This document shows, piece after piece, positions 55,550 to 63,404 of a DNA stretch of 64,000 nucleotides; positions within the stretch are counted from its first letter, which is position 1, and each line of letters starts with the position of its first letter. The stretch lies in contig NZ_CP015418.1 in assembly GCF_001633165.1 (NCBI RefSeq), forward strand, positions 124,001 to 188,000, read 5' to 3'. Origin of the DNA: Rhodovulum sulfidophilum DSM 1374. GTDB taxonomy: Bacteria; Pseudomonadota; Alphaproteobacteria; Rhodobacterales; Rhodobacteraceae. Under the pieces are notes generated by a model that saw only the letters and a list, made by a program, of their open reading frames with translations, had not been told where the DNA came from and made no database searches. The position numbers and the translations under genes were made by a program.

Positions 55550-56688
55550 GCGCCATGCCCCCGCGCGAGGATCCCCGACTGGCCGAGGCCCGCGCGCTGC
55601 CCATCGGCGAAGTGGCCGAGCGGCTCGGCATCGCCGGGCTGAAACCGCCGCAGGCCATCGAGCGCGTCGGCCCCTGCCCCGTCTGCGGCGGCCGTGACCG
55701 CTTCGGCATCAACTCCGCCCGCAACGTCTATAACTGCCGCCATTGCGGCGGCGGCGATGCCATCGCGCTGGTCGGGCTGGTCAAGGGCTGCGATTTCCGC
55801 GCCGCGCTCGACTGGCTGATGGGCACGCGCGAGCTGGAAACCGACCCCGCCGAGCTGGCCCGGCGCAAGGCCGCCCGCGAGAAAGAGGCGCGCCAGCGCA
55901 TCCGGCAGGCCGAGGCCGCGCGGCGCAACGCCATCGCCCAGGCCCGCGCCATCTGGCACGACTCCCGCCCGGCCGAGGACAGCCCGGTGCGCGATTATCT
56001 CGCCCGGCGCGGCCTCACCCGCGCGCGGCTGCCCGAGCTGCCCGCCTGCCTCCGCTTCCATCCGGACCTGCCCTACATGGTGCCCGCCGAGGGCAACCGG
56101 GGCCGCTGGCGCGAGATCCATCGCGGCCCGGCCATGGTCGCCCTGGTGCAGGCGCCGGGCGGCCGGGGCAGCGGCATCCACCGCACCTGGCTCGACCTCG
56201 GCCAGCCCAAGGGCAAGGCGGTGATCGCCCATGAGGGCGAGACCCTCGCCGCCAAGAAGACGCTGGGCTCGGTCAAGGGCGGCGCGATCCGGCTGGCCCG
56301 GTCCAGCGGCACCCGCGCCATGGTGATGGGCGAAGGCATCGAGACCACCTTCTCGGCGCTGGCCGCCCGCGCCCTGCCCGGCGCCGCCTATTGGGCCGGG
56401 ATCTCGCTTGGCAACATGGCGGGCCGCCGGATCACCCGCGGCAAGGGCATGCGCTTCGCGGGCGTGCCCGATCTCGACGATCTCCAGGCCTGGCTGCCGC
56501 CTGCGGGCGTCGAGCACCTGGTCTTTATCCAGGACGGCGATTCCGAGCCGCGCAGCACCCGCGCCCAGCTCCTCTCGGGGCTGCGCCGGGCGCGCGCCCG
56601 GGTGCCGTCCGTCACGCGGATCTCCATCGTCCATGCAGGCGAGGGCCGCGATCTCAACGATGTACTGATGGGGGAAGGCGAAGAATGA
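55546..56688 (+). CDS. Phage DNA primase with zinc-ribbon and Toprim domain
   Basis: 380 residues (GTG 55546 overlapping the stop; ATG 55555 possible). N-terminal zinc-ribbon C-x2-C...C-x2-C (GPCPVCGGRD, YNCRHCGGG), then Toprim with E (VMGEGIETTFSAL) and D-x-D (FIQDGDSEPR). Primes phage DNA synthesis. Immediately upstream of the helicase fragment in the same operon. Confidence 0.88.
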   Translation: MSAMPPREDPRLAEARALPIGEVAERLGIAGLKPPQAIERVGPCPVCGGRDRFGINSARNVYNCRHCGGGDAIALVGLVKGCDFRAALDWLMGTRELETDPAELARRKAAREKEARQRIRQAEAARRNAIAQARAIWHDSRPAEDSPVRDYLARRGLTRARLPELPACLRFHPDLPYMVPAEGNRGRWREIHRGPAMVALVQAPGGRGSGIHRTWLDLGQPKGKAVIAHEGETLAAKKTLGSVKGGAIRLARSSGTRAMVMGEGIETTFSALAARALPGAAYWAGISLGNMAGRRITRGKGMRFAGVPDLDDLQAWLPPAGVEHLVFIQDGDSEPRSTRAQLLSGLRRARARVPSVTRISIVHAGEGRDLNDVLMGEGEE

Positions 56689-57050
56689 CTGACGACCCGC
56701 TGGACCGCGTCCGCGCCACATTCGCGGCGGCCGAGGACGTGGATATGGGGGACATCCCGGCCCCCGACGACGTCCCGGACGATCCGGGCGACGCCCCGGA
56801 CGGCGGCGCGGAGCCCCCGCACCCCCCTGACGGAACCGCCTCCGAAGATCCGCTCGGGCCGATCCGGGCGGCGGCCGGACAGCCGCTGAACGACTATGGC
56901 AACGGCCAGCGCTTCTGCATCCATTTCGGGCAGGATCTGACCTTCGTGCCCCGGGTCGGCTGGTTCGTCTGGACCGGCACCCATTGGGAAAAGGATCCCG
57001 ACGAGCTGGCCGTCCGGCGCAAGGCGCAGCGGATCTGGGCGCTGAGCGCG
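56685..57050 (+). pseudogene. Truncated phage/plasmid primase-helicase (P4 type), N-terminal part
   Basis: About 120 residues of recognisable N-terminal domain (an acidic linker, then DYGNGQRFCIHFGQDL, VGWFVWTGTHWEKD), which should continue for several hundred residues to an SF3 helicase, but homology ends at about RRKAQRI (57045). An open frame continues to 58292 by chance through unrelated fragments. Replication gene broken by a rearrangement. Confidence 0.75.
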
Positions 57051-57289
57051 CCGGCGAATGCCCCGCGGACCGTGTGCGGCTGCCATCCCGTTTCGGCGAC
57101 GATCTCGTCGATGGTCGCGCCGCCCTCGGCGCGGAGCATCTCGATCAGCTTCGCCTGCTTCGTGCCCGTGCGCGGTGTGCGCGCCTTGGGCGCGGGGTCG
57201 GCCTCGGCGGGGGTGTCTTGCGGGGGCTCTGCGCTCTGCGCCTCGTCGGCGCCCGTGGGCGCGCTGTGGCCGCTCGGGCGCGACCGGCG
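57050..57289 (-). pseudogene. DUF3489 protein fragment
   Basis: Read on the minus strand: KARTPRTGTKQAKLIEML, GGATIDEIVAETGWQPHTVRG, the DUF3489 winged-helix found in plasmid/phage-associated proteins. Both ends are cut, joined to the helicase fragment on one side and the DUF2793 fragment on the other. Confidence 0.72.
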
Positions 57290-57815
57290 ACTGGGCGGGC
57301 TGGGATCTCAACGTCGCCCTGTGGACCGATGGCACCTGGCTGCGCCTGCCGCCCCGGACCGGCTGGCGGGCGTGGGTCGAGGACGCGGGCCTGCTTCTGG
57401 TCTACGATGGCGCAGGCTGGGTCGGGACCACACCGGCGGCGCTGCAGAACCTCGCGCTGCTCGGGCTGGGGACGACGGCGGATGCGTCGAACCCGTTCTC
57501 GGCCAAGCTCAACGCCGCGCTCTGGACCGCGAAGACGGTGGCCGAGGGCGGCACCGGCGATCTTTTCTACACTATGAACAAGGAGGCTGCGGGCGACGAT
57601 CTCGGGCTGACGCTGCAGACCGGCTTCGTGACCAAGGCGCTGGTGGGCCTCTTTGGCTCCGACCGATTCCGCCTCGCGGTCTCCACCGACGGCAGCACCT
57701 TCTTCGACGGGCTGAGCGTCGACAACGCTACCGGCATCGTCGACCAGCCACGGCTGCCTCGGTTCAAGGCGTACACGAACTACGACAACTACGTCGGAGT
57801 CGGGTCCTGGCGCCG
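57277..57815 (+). pseudogene. DUF2793 tail protein fragment
   Basis: Plus-strand frame TGDWAGWDLNVALWTDG ... RFKAYTNYDNYVGVGSW, typical of DUF2793 in phage tail fibre and gene transfer agent-like proteins. N-terminus missing; C-terminus stops abruptly after GVGSW where the family usually continues. Confidence 0.72.
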
Positions 57816-57904
57816 GTGGCCTTCACGCGAACCGGCCGCACGGGATACGGGGCCCCGGCGGGGCTGGTCGATCCCGCGATCATTCCCTGGAACGGATCGG
57901 CCAT
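57764..57904 (-). pseudogene. Spike base protein fragment (Rcc01079 type)
   Basis: ATG 57904 with AGGAGAG upstream; MADPFQGMIAGSTSPAG matches the N-terminus of gene transfer agent/phage spike base proteins, then homology ends after about 20 residues at the junction with DUF2793 sequence. A 47-codon open frame remains. Confidence 0.65.
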
Positions 57905-57917
57905 GTCGTCTCTCCTG

Positions 57918-58169
57918 TCATTTCTTCGCTGGAGGCGTGGTATCCATCGGGCTGAGAGAGCGTGGCGACCTGCTGTCCCCAGAGGGCGACCAGTCGCCCA
58001 CGAGCATGCGAGGATCGTCGCTGGTGCTGGATCGCCAAGGACCACAGTGACCGCAGATGCATTCGAGGCGAAACCGCTTGCGGAACAGCCCGTAGCCATA
58101 CCAGCGGGCCCAATCCCCGCACGGGCATTGCGACCCGACTTCCAGCACCCGGTCGCGAAAAAGGGCCAT
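57918..58169 (-). CDS. Small phage tail-region protein with Cys cluster
   Basis: 83 residues; QCPCGDWARW, LECICGHCGPW give a zinc-ribbon-like C-x-C / C-x-C-x2-C pattern. Its stop is 14 bp before the spike fragment start; start ATG 58169 overlaps the previous stop. Unknown role. Confidence 0.6.
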   Translation of the reverse strand: MALFRDRVLEVGSQCPCGDWARWYGYGLFRKRFRLECICGHCGPWRSSTSDDPRMLVGDWSPSGDSRSPRSLSPMDTTPPAKK

Positions 58170-58348
58170 CACTGCACCATGCGCACTGTCGCCCCGCGCG
58201 AGCCCCAACGCGCCAGAGCGGCGATCATCGCCTCGACCCAACGGGGTGGCACCTGCGAGGACACCGTCCCGACCATGTGGGCAGCCCCGTAAGCCATTGC
58301 CATCCGCCACCAAGGCAGCGTGATCCGCACATCGAGCGTGTTTGCCAT
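58169..58348 (-). CDS. Small phage protein with hydrophobic segment
   Basis: 59 residues (TLDVRITLPWWRMAMAYGAAH). Too short for many gene finders. Overlaps the next gene by one base. Confidence 0.6.
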   Translation of the reverse strand: MANTLDVRITLPWWRMAMAYGAAHMVGTVSSQVPPRWVEAMIAALARWGSRGATVRMVQ

Positions 58349-58687
58349 GTCGAGCCGCCTTCGCCTTGGGTCACGTCCTCCGATCTTCCAGCGCGCTCCG
58401 TTGAAAATGGATGTGCCGGGAGCTTGATCTGGTGGCCAGCCCCTGCGCGGGACTGGCCCGTTCGCCCTTCGGAATGAGGGGGACGGTGGGCGAGCTATGG
58501 GATGGGCGCGGGCCGGGCCGCGCACGTGCATCATACCTGAGAGGGAGAAGGTCCGCCGCAAGAGGACGTGATAGCGGAACGAGTCGAGGCCCCGAAACGA
58601 AAACAGGGGCTCGCGTTTCCGCAAACCCCTGACGATGATGCCAATCTGGCACGCCGACGGTCTTCAGTCAAGGCATTGGGTAGTGAC
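58349..58687. other. Intergenic region in the element
   Basis: 339 bp without supported genes, separating tail-region genes from the lower-GC protease cassette. Codon bias and GC content change across it. Open frames on either strand are low-complexity. Confidence 0.4.
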
Positions 58688-58864
58688 TCACTTTGAAAAC
58701 ACAGGAAGACCAAAGTATCGCTCCGGGGTAGGAACGTCAGTCTTAGGCCTGATATATGCGAACCGATCATCAAGTTCTTCGGCCCGGCGGATTGCATCAG
58801 CCTTCTGAGCGTCTAGTTCCTCCAGATCAGAGAGTCTTTTTTCGACTTGCGCTACAAGTGTCAT
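58688..58864 (-). CDS. 58-residue protein downstream of the Clp-fold protease
   Basis: ATG 58864 to TGA at 58688. First half is a coiled-coil-like charged helix (VEKRLSDLEELDAQKADAIR), second half YIRPKTDVPTPERYFGLPV. Not a recognised family. It lies 14 bp after the protease stop in the same direction and at the same low GC, so it seems part of that cassette. Confidence 0.6.
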   Translation of the reverse strand: MTLVAQVEKRLSDLEELDAQKADAIRRAEELDDRFAYIRPKTDVPTPERYFGLPVFSK

Positions 58865-58877
58865 TTGCTTTTCCCCA

Positions 58878-59747
58878 TTAGAGACCGACTCGGTGGTTGT
58901 GCATGAAGAAGCCCAACCCCATGCGGTCGATGAAGCCAGTGAGTGGATCGTTGTATTCTCGAATTAGCGTTCGGAATTCTATGTCGTCCGAGTAATCGTC
59001 GATCTGGATGCGCATTGCCTCTAATTTTGGCAAATCTATGCTACGTCCATGCGACCGCCAAAGCGTATGATTGCCAAGAGCGGTCGCGATCTCCTCGGCC
59101 CGATTCTCCTTTTCCTCATGCGTGACTGGAGTGCCGGGATTGTTAGTACGGTGGTGCGTCCAATCTTTGAATTTGAACTCTACGAGCCATTTTTTCAGAA
59201 GGTCTTTGGACAAGTCCCTCGCCTGCTCAAAGAGCGCAAGCTTCCCCAGATCCATACTTCTCAGCAACACTACATCAGCGGGGGCCAAATCACCCTTCTC
59301 GGTGATTTCTTTAACCTTATCTAAGTACCCCATGGCAGGCACATACTCTCCAGTATCTGGGGCTGGAACCTGCGGGTCAATTGGACCAAGGCTCGACGAA
59401 TAATCCATGTATATCTTGTCACCTGCCATGCAAAGTATAGTGCCAGCTGACATTGATATATCAGGTACAACGAAATAGACGAGCCCGTAATGTTTTCTAA
59501 GCACAGCGACCATGCGCTCCGCTGTTTCCGCCGATCCGCCACCAGTCCGTATGAAAACAGCCACAGCATCGTCGGTTCGCGAGCTTTTTAACTTCATCTC
59601 CTCCACATAATCGCGGAAGTTGCGGAAGAAGTTTGGCTGTATTCCGCCGCTGTAGAAGAGCACATCTGCTTTCAAGCGATCCTCAAGAGCTTCGGCTCTC
59701 TTGTTTACAAGATCGAATATGGATCGGTCAAAAAGATCAAGGCTCAT
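58878..59747 (-). CDS. SDH-type Clp-fold serine protease
   Basis: 289 residues matching the serine dehydrogenase proteinase family (SDH_sah), a cytosolic Clp/SppA-fold. Nucleophile Ser100 in DISMSAGTILCMAGD, followed by YMDYSSSLGPIDPQ (residues 114-126), a typical catalytic-dyad region. No signal peptide. Codon use is clearly AT-richer than the chromosome, suggesting import. Overlaps the preceding small gene by four bases. Confidence 0.82.
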   Translation of the reverse strand: MSLDLFDRSIFDLVNKRAEALEDRLKADVLFYSGGIQPNFFRNFRDYVEEMKLKSSRTDDAVAVFIRTGGGSAETAERMVAVLRKHYGLVYFVVPDISMSAGTILCMAGDKIYMDYSSSLGPIDPQVPAPDTGEYVPAMGYLDKVKEITEKGDLAPADVVLLRSMDLGKLALFEQARDLSKDLLKKWLVEFKFKDWTHHRTNNPGTPVTHEEKENRAEEIATALGNHTLWRSHGRSIDLPKLEAMRIQIDDYSDDIEFRTLIREYNDPLTGFIDRMGLGFFMHNHRVGL

Positions 59748-59965
59748 TTCTTCCAGCGGGCCTCTGTTACCAGTTTCACGACTTCACGGCGGTCAACTTT
59801 TGAAAGCCTGTCGGCGTAAACCTTCGCATCAGCCAAGCAGTTCGGGCGCTTCGCCGGTTGCTTCAAGGTCGTCTCTTCGATTTCGCCAATCGCGATCTTC
59901 ACGATATACAACGCGTTGCCGCTCACGTCCGCAGGGCTCTTCTCCCCCTGTGGTCCTTGCGGCAT
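59744..59965 (-). CDS. 73-residue protein upstream of the Clp-fold protease
   Basis: ATG 59965 (MPQGPQGEKSPADVSGNAL) preceded by AGGAGAG at ideal spacing; a longer open frame to 60148 lacks such a site. Visible: IVKIAIGEIEETTL, VYADRLSKVDRREVV. Unknown. First gene of a three-gene unit with the protease and the 58-residue protein. Confidence 0.6.
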   Translation of the reverse strand: MPQGPQGEKSPADVSGNALYIVKIAIGEIEETTLKQPAKRPNCLADAKVYADRLSKVDRREVVKLVTEARWKK

Positions 59966-60431
59966 GTTGGCTCTCCTGTCTCCGCCCGCCGTGTCCCAAG
60001 CTTGCCAAGAGGATGGCACGGCCTCGGGTGATTTGACCATAGCCTTTACATGGGTTACTATCGCTGCAAAAGTAGGGATCGTACCATCACATCCTGCTGC
60101 GTCGCAGGTTAACGCTAGGTGGATGGTTCGTTTCCGCCGCGTCGCCAATCCCCCCGAATTTCTAACTGAAACACCACCAAGCCCTGCTATCGCGGAAGAG
60201 CGATGCGGCCATGGCTAGGATGCATTCGGCGGCAACAGTGCCTGCCACCGACCTCTCTACAGGCCCCAATATTCACGCGTTCTGCGACCCTCGGCCGCTG
60301 GCCGCTTCTGCGTGCTTGTCTCGACTTCCCCAAAAAATCCGAAGCACGTTGAGCAACGTCCCGTTTAGAACATAGCGGGTACGTTCTGGCAACTTCACGC
60401 CTTGAGACGTCAGCAACGAGAAGGTCCCCGC
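59966..60431. promoter_or_regulatory. Divergent, lower-GC promoter region
   Basis: 466 bp between the protease cassette and the nuclease gene. Low GC compared with surroundings, several T/A-rich patches (near 60030-60075 and 60330-60370). An unsupported minus-strand frame (59966-60148) overlaps the left part. Confidence 0.4.
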
Positions 60432-60878
60432 ATGAGCCGAAGACTCCCCCGCCGCATTCTGATCGCCGCCTTGCTCGCGGCCACTTTGGCTGAGCCTGCA
60501 TCTGCTATGCAGACCCAAATCTCGGGCTCAGTGCGCCTCCGCGACGGCGACACGCCGGTGGTTGGTGGCGTCCCGGTCCGCCTCAGCGGGCTGACCTGCG
60601 ACGAACGCGGCTCCCAGATGGGAGATCGGGCCACGGCGCGCCTTTGGGATATCATCGGAAGGCAACACCTGACCTGCGTCTTGAACGGGGAAACCACCTA
60701 CGACCGGCAGGTCGGGCGCTGCTATCTTCCGGATGGGCGCGACATTGCCGAGATCCTGATCTCCGAAGGATATTGCGGCCGCTGCGCCCGGTACGACCCC
60801 CAGCGGACCTATGTCAAAGCCCAGAGGCATGCCGGGCGCTATCGGGGAGCCATGCCGGGATACTGCCGCCCGAGGTGA
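60432..60878 (+). CDS. Thermonuclease (staphylococcal nuclease-like) protein
   Basis: 148 residues with signal peptide (ILIAALLAATLAEPASA). SNase-like motifs VRLRDGDTPVVGGVPVRLSG and YDRQVGRCYLPDGRDIAEILI, where the family has the catalytic Arg/Glu/Asp residues; G-GYCGRCARYD at the end. Secreted nuclease. Start ATG 60432 after AAGGTCCCCGC (AAGG). Confidence 0.85.
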   Translation: MSRRLPRRILIAALLAATLAEPASAMQTQISGSVRLRDGDTPVVGGVPVRLSGLTCDERGSQMGDRATARLWDIIGRQHLTCVLNGETTYDRQVGRCYLPDGRDIAEILISEGYCGRCARYDPQRTYVKAQRHAGRYRGAMPGYCRPR

Positions 60879-60887
60879 TGCCGCCCG

Positions 60888-61538
60888 CTATCGGCGCTCC
60901 ACCACATCGGCCAGCTTGCGCAAAGCCTGCACGTAGCCCCGCCCTTCGTCCGTTGCCAGGCGGTCCCGGATCAGGGCGGTCTGCTCGCGCACGGCGCCCC
61001 AGATCTCCGCCTGCTGCCAGCGGTCGAGGTGGCCGAGGTAGCCTTGCCAGCGCATCCAGTTGGTGACCGCAGCGTGGGCCTTTTCCTCCTCGCTCCGCAG
61101 GTCCAGGTCATCGTCGCCGCTGATCTCGAAACGCTCGATCAGCATCTCGATCTTGGCCGTCTTCGGGTGGAGCCGGACGCCGAGGTAGCGCCTCGCATAG
61201 GCCGCATGTGCCCCGCAGAGCCCGGCGAACGCGGACCAGAGGCGGGCGACCTCGTCGGGCCTGTCGCACAACAGGTGCAGTACCCGGCCCGCATCGCATT
61301 CGAGGCTCTGCGCCCGCGCCTTGGCCATGTCCTCCGGCCTCGCCTTCCATCCCATCTGGCGGCACCGCGCCCGCAACGCGACATCGGCCTCGGTGCGCTC
61401 GTAGCCCGGCTTTGTCGATCGCCGGATCCGCCCGTCCTTCTCGCGCCTCTCGACCGGCGCCAGTCCCGGCACGCCCGCCAGCTCGGCCTTCTTCGCCAGT
61501 TTCACTGCCCGCGCGCGGGTCTTGCTGCCCTTGCCCAT
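60888..61538 (-). CDS. Phage protein, unknown
   Basis: 216 residues, basic N-terminus (MGKGSKTRARAVKLAKKAEL) and helical C-terminus (DRWQQAEIWGAVREQT). No motif recognised. Converges with the nuclease gene; belongs to the leftward operon of element B. Confidence 0.55.
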   Translation of the reverse strand: MGKGSKTRARAVKLAKKAELAGVPGLAPVERREKDGRIRRSTKPGYERTEADVALRARCRQMGWKARPEDMAKARAQSLECDAGRVLHLLCDRPDEVARLWSAFAGLCGAHAAYARRYLGVRLHPKTAKIEMLIERFEISGDDDLDLRSEEEKAHAAVTNWMRWQGYLGHLDRWQQAEIWGAVREQTALIRDRLATDEGRGYVQALRKLADVVERR

Positions 61539-61548
61539 GTCCTGTCCC

Positions 61549-62193
61549 TTATTTCACACCGGCGGCCCGCAGGGCGCGGGGCCCGACGGCGCCCTTGATC
61601 CGCCCCAGCTCCGCGCGCATCGCCGAGACCTCGGCCAGCTTTTTCGATGCGGCCTCCTGCTGCTTTCCGGCCAGATCCGAGATCGCGCGGATCTCGTGCT
61701 CGAGAGCGGCCAGCTTCTCGGTCGCGGCCTCGATGCCTTCGTTGCCCCCATCGGGGCCGAAGAAGGCCTCCCGGATCTCGGCCACCCAGCCGGGCATCAC
61801 ACCCAGCACATCGGCAACCGTCGCATCGGTGTCGTTCCGCCGGTAGCGTTCCGCCTCGGGGTCATAGACCTCCCGCAGCATATCCACGATCTCCCGGCGC
61901 TGTTCCCGGGAGGGCTGGCGCAACGCCTCGGCGGGTTTCGCGGCCGGAGCCGTCGTCGTCTTCGTCATGCCTGTCGCCTTTCGTTTCGCTTCGCAGGCCG
62001 GGCAGTGGAGCTTGCCCTTCACCTCGGCCCAGCCTTGCCCGGTCATCTTCCGGTTTATCTGCCCCGCATCCGGCACCCAGACCCGGCCGGGTCGATGCAG
62101 GTAGTTGCAGGTCACGACCTCCTCGCGCCCGCAGCCATCACAGACCACCCGCGCCCGGTTCACGCCTTTGCCCTTGATCTCATGAATGCTCAT
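61549..62193 (-). CDS. Phage protein with zinc-binding N-terminal domain
   Basis: 214 residues. VVCDGCGREE and LHCPACEAKRK form C-x2-C pairs; the C-terminal half is a long helix (EKLAALEHEIRAISDLAGK). Possibly a nucleic acid-binding replication accessory. Follows the SSB remnant on the minus strand. Confidence 0.6.
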   Translation of the reverse strand: MSIHEIKGKGVNRARVVCDGCGREEVVTCNYLHRPGRVWVPDAGQINRKMTGQGWAEVKGKLHCPACEAKRKATGMTKTTTAPAAKPAEALRQPSREQRREIVDMLREVYDPEAERYRRNDTDATVADVLGVMPGWVAEIREAFFGPDGGNEGIEAATEKLAALEHEIRAISDLAGKQQEAASKKLAEVSAMRAELGRIKGAVGPRALRAAGVK

Positions 62194-62203
62194 CGGGCCG
62201 CGC

Positions 62204-62632
62204 TCAGAAGGGGATTTCGTCGTCGAGATCGGGGCCGCCATATCCGCCCGCGGGGCCGCCTGACGGACCTTGGCCGTAGCCATGGCCCCCTGCCCCCGAG
62301 CCGCCCCCGTCGCCTCCGCCACTCTCCCGGCGATCCAGGAACGCGATTTCCCCGGCGAACGGGCGCACGGCGATTTCGGTCGTGTAGCGATCCTGCCCGG
62401 TCTGATCCTGCCACTTGCGTGTTTCGAGCTTGCCCTCGACGTAGACCTTGGAGCCCTTGCGCAGGTATTGCTCCGCGACCCGGACCAAGCCCTCGGCCCA
62501 GATCGAGACCGAATGCCATTCGGTGCGCTCGCGACGCTCGCCGGTGTTGCGGTCCTTCCAGGTCTCGGAAGTGGCGATCCGCAGGTTGCAGATCTTGCCG
62601 CCGCTCTGGAAGCTGCGCACCTCGGGGTGCCT
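62204..62632 (-). pseudogene. Single-stranded DNA-binding protein, N-terminus lost
   Basis: SSB OB-fold from [19 protein letters not shown] onward, then Gly-rich tail ending in the acidic tip DLDDEIPF. The normal start (about 17 residues up to LGRDPEV) is absent; upstream sequence belongs to another gene in a different frame. It may be non-functional or expressed only as a fusion. Breakpoint about 62630. Confidence 0.78.
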
Positions 62633-62960
62633 CGCCGCATTCCTTCGCGACGATGCTGCAATGGGAAAGCAAGCTGGTGACCTTCGGATCGGCATGGATC
62701 GGCTGGAACACTCCGCCCGCCAGCGCCGCGAAATGGTGCGCGAAGACGGCGGCGGCCTCGGGGCGGGCCTCCGAAAGCGCGTGGGCGTAGTTGAGCCCGA
62801 GACCGCCAGACCGCTTTCCGCTGCGGGGCAACTCGCTGAAAGAGGAAAGCGTCGACATGGCCAGGTTGAGAATGCTCGACGACGTTTTCAGGCCGCCCGC
62901 CGCCTCGTAGGCACGGTAGACCGCATCTTGGATACTGTCGTGGGGGTTGTTGCGGGCCAT
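62633..62960 (-). pseudogene. 5' part of an unknown phage gene fused to the SSB remnant
   Basis: ATG 62960, MARNNPHDSIQDAVYRAYEA then [15 protein letters not shown] and [19 protein letters not shown]; the frame then runs out of phase into SSB sequence. It is probably the N-terminal part of a phage protein truncated by the same deletion that removed the ssb start. Confidence 0.6.
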
Positions 62961-63078
62961 GCCGAAAAACCTCGGGTCTATTTCGATTGCTGTTCAGCCG
63001 CCCCGCACGCACTCTCGGCGCATGGAGCAAAGCCATTTTCATCGTTCATTTGAGGAATGGGGGACCGGGGGCGCGGCA

Positions 63079-63318
63079 TCAGGCGGCGTCCCCGGAAATT
63101 TGCGGCGTGGGGTGCGCATCGGCTACGTTCGGCCAATTTTCCCCGAACCAAGCAATCGCTGCGTTGAAGCGGCGCGTAGTGATGTCGCCCCCCGCCCTCA
63201 GCGCGGCGAGTTTCTTGGTGTCGCCAAAGACCCGGTAAGATACCGTGGTGTCTTCCGCGACACCCGCGGCCAGCTTATAGGCATCGGCCAGCCGAAGAAG
63301 ATGTTCGATGGTTTGCAT
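63079..63318 (-). CDS. Small protein divergent from repressor B
   Basis: 79 residues, MQTIEHLLRLADAYKLAAG, VFGDTKKLAALRAGGDIT; divergent from repressor B where a cro-like gene is expected, with HTH-like character. Flanked by three operators of type B. Unknown beyond that. Confidence 0.65.
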   Translation of the reverse strand: MQTIEHLLRLADAYKLAAGVAEDTTVSYRVFGDTKKLAALRAGGDITTRRFNAAIAWFGENWPNVADAHPTPQISGDAA

Positions 63319-63328
63319 GCCTGACGTA

Positions 63329-63404
63329 TGCGGTTTTATTACCGCACCGTCAACGGTTATCTTACCGCTAACTCAACACCAAAGCGTGCGGCAGAATAAC
63401 CGCA
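63329..63404. promoter_or_regulatory. Type B repressor operators
   Basis: TGCGGTTTTATTACCGCA (63329-63346), AACGGTTATCTTACCGCT (63352-63369), TGCGGCAGAATAACCGCA (63387-63404), three 18-bp palindromes with half-site GCGGT. The last ends on the first base of the repressor start codon. Different from type A (GGGA). Confidence 0.78.

Noticed and set aside
56685..58292. A 535-codon chimeric protein
   Set aside because: Only the first 120 codons match a primase-helicase; the rest is an accidental frame through DUF3489, DUF2793 and spike gene fragments, two of which are coded in other frames or on the other strand.
59966..60148. N-terminal extension of the 73-residue cassette protein
   Set aside because: No Shine-Dalgarno at the upstream start, whereas AGGAGAG sits at ideal distance from ATG 59965.
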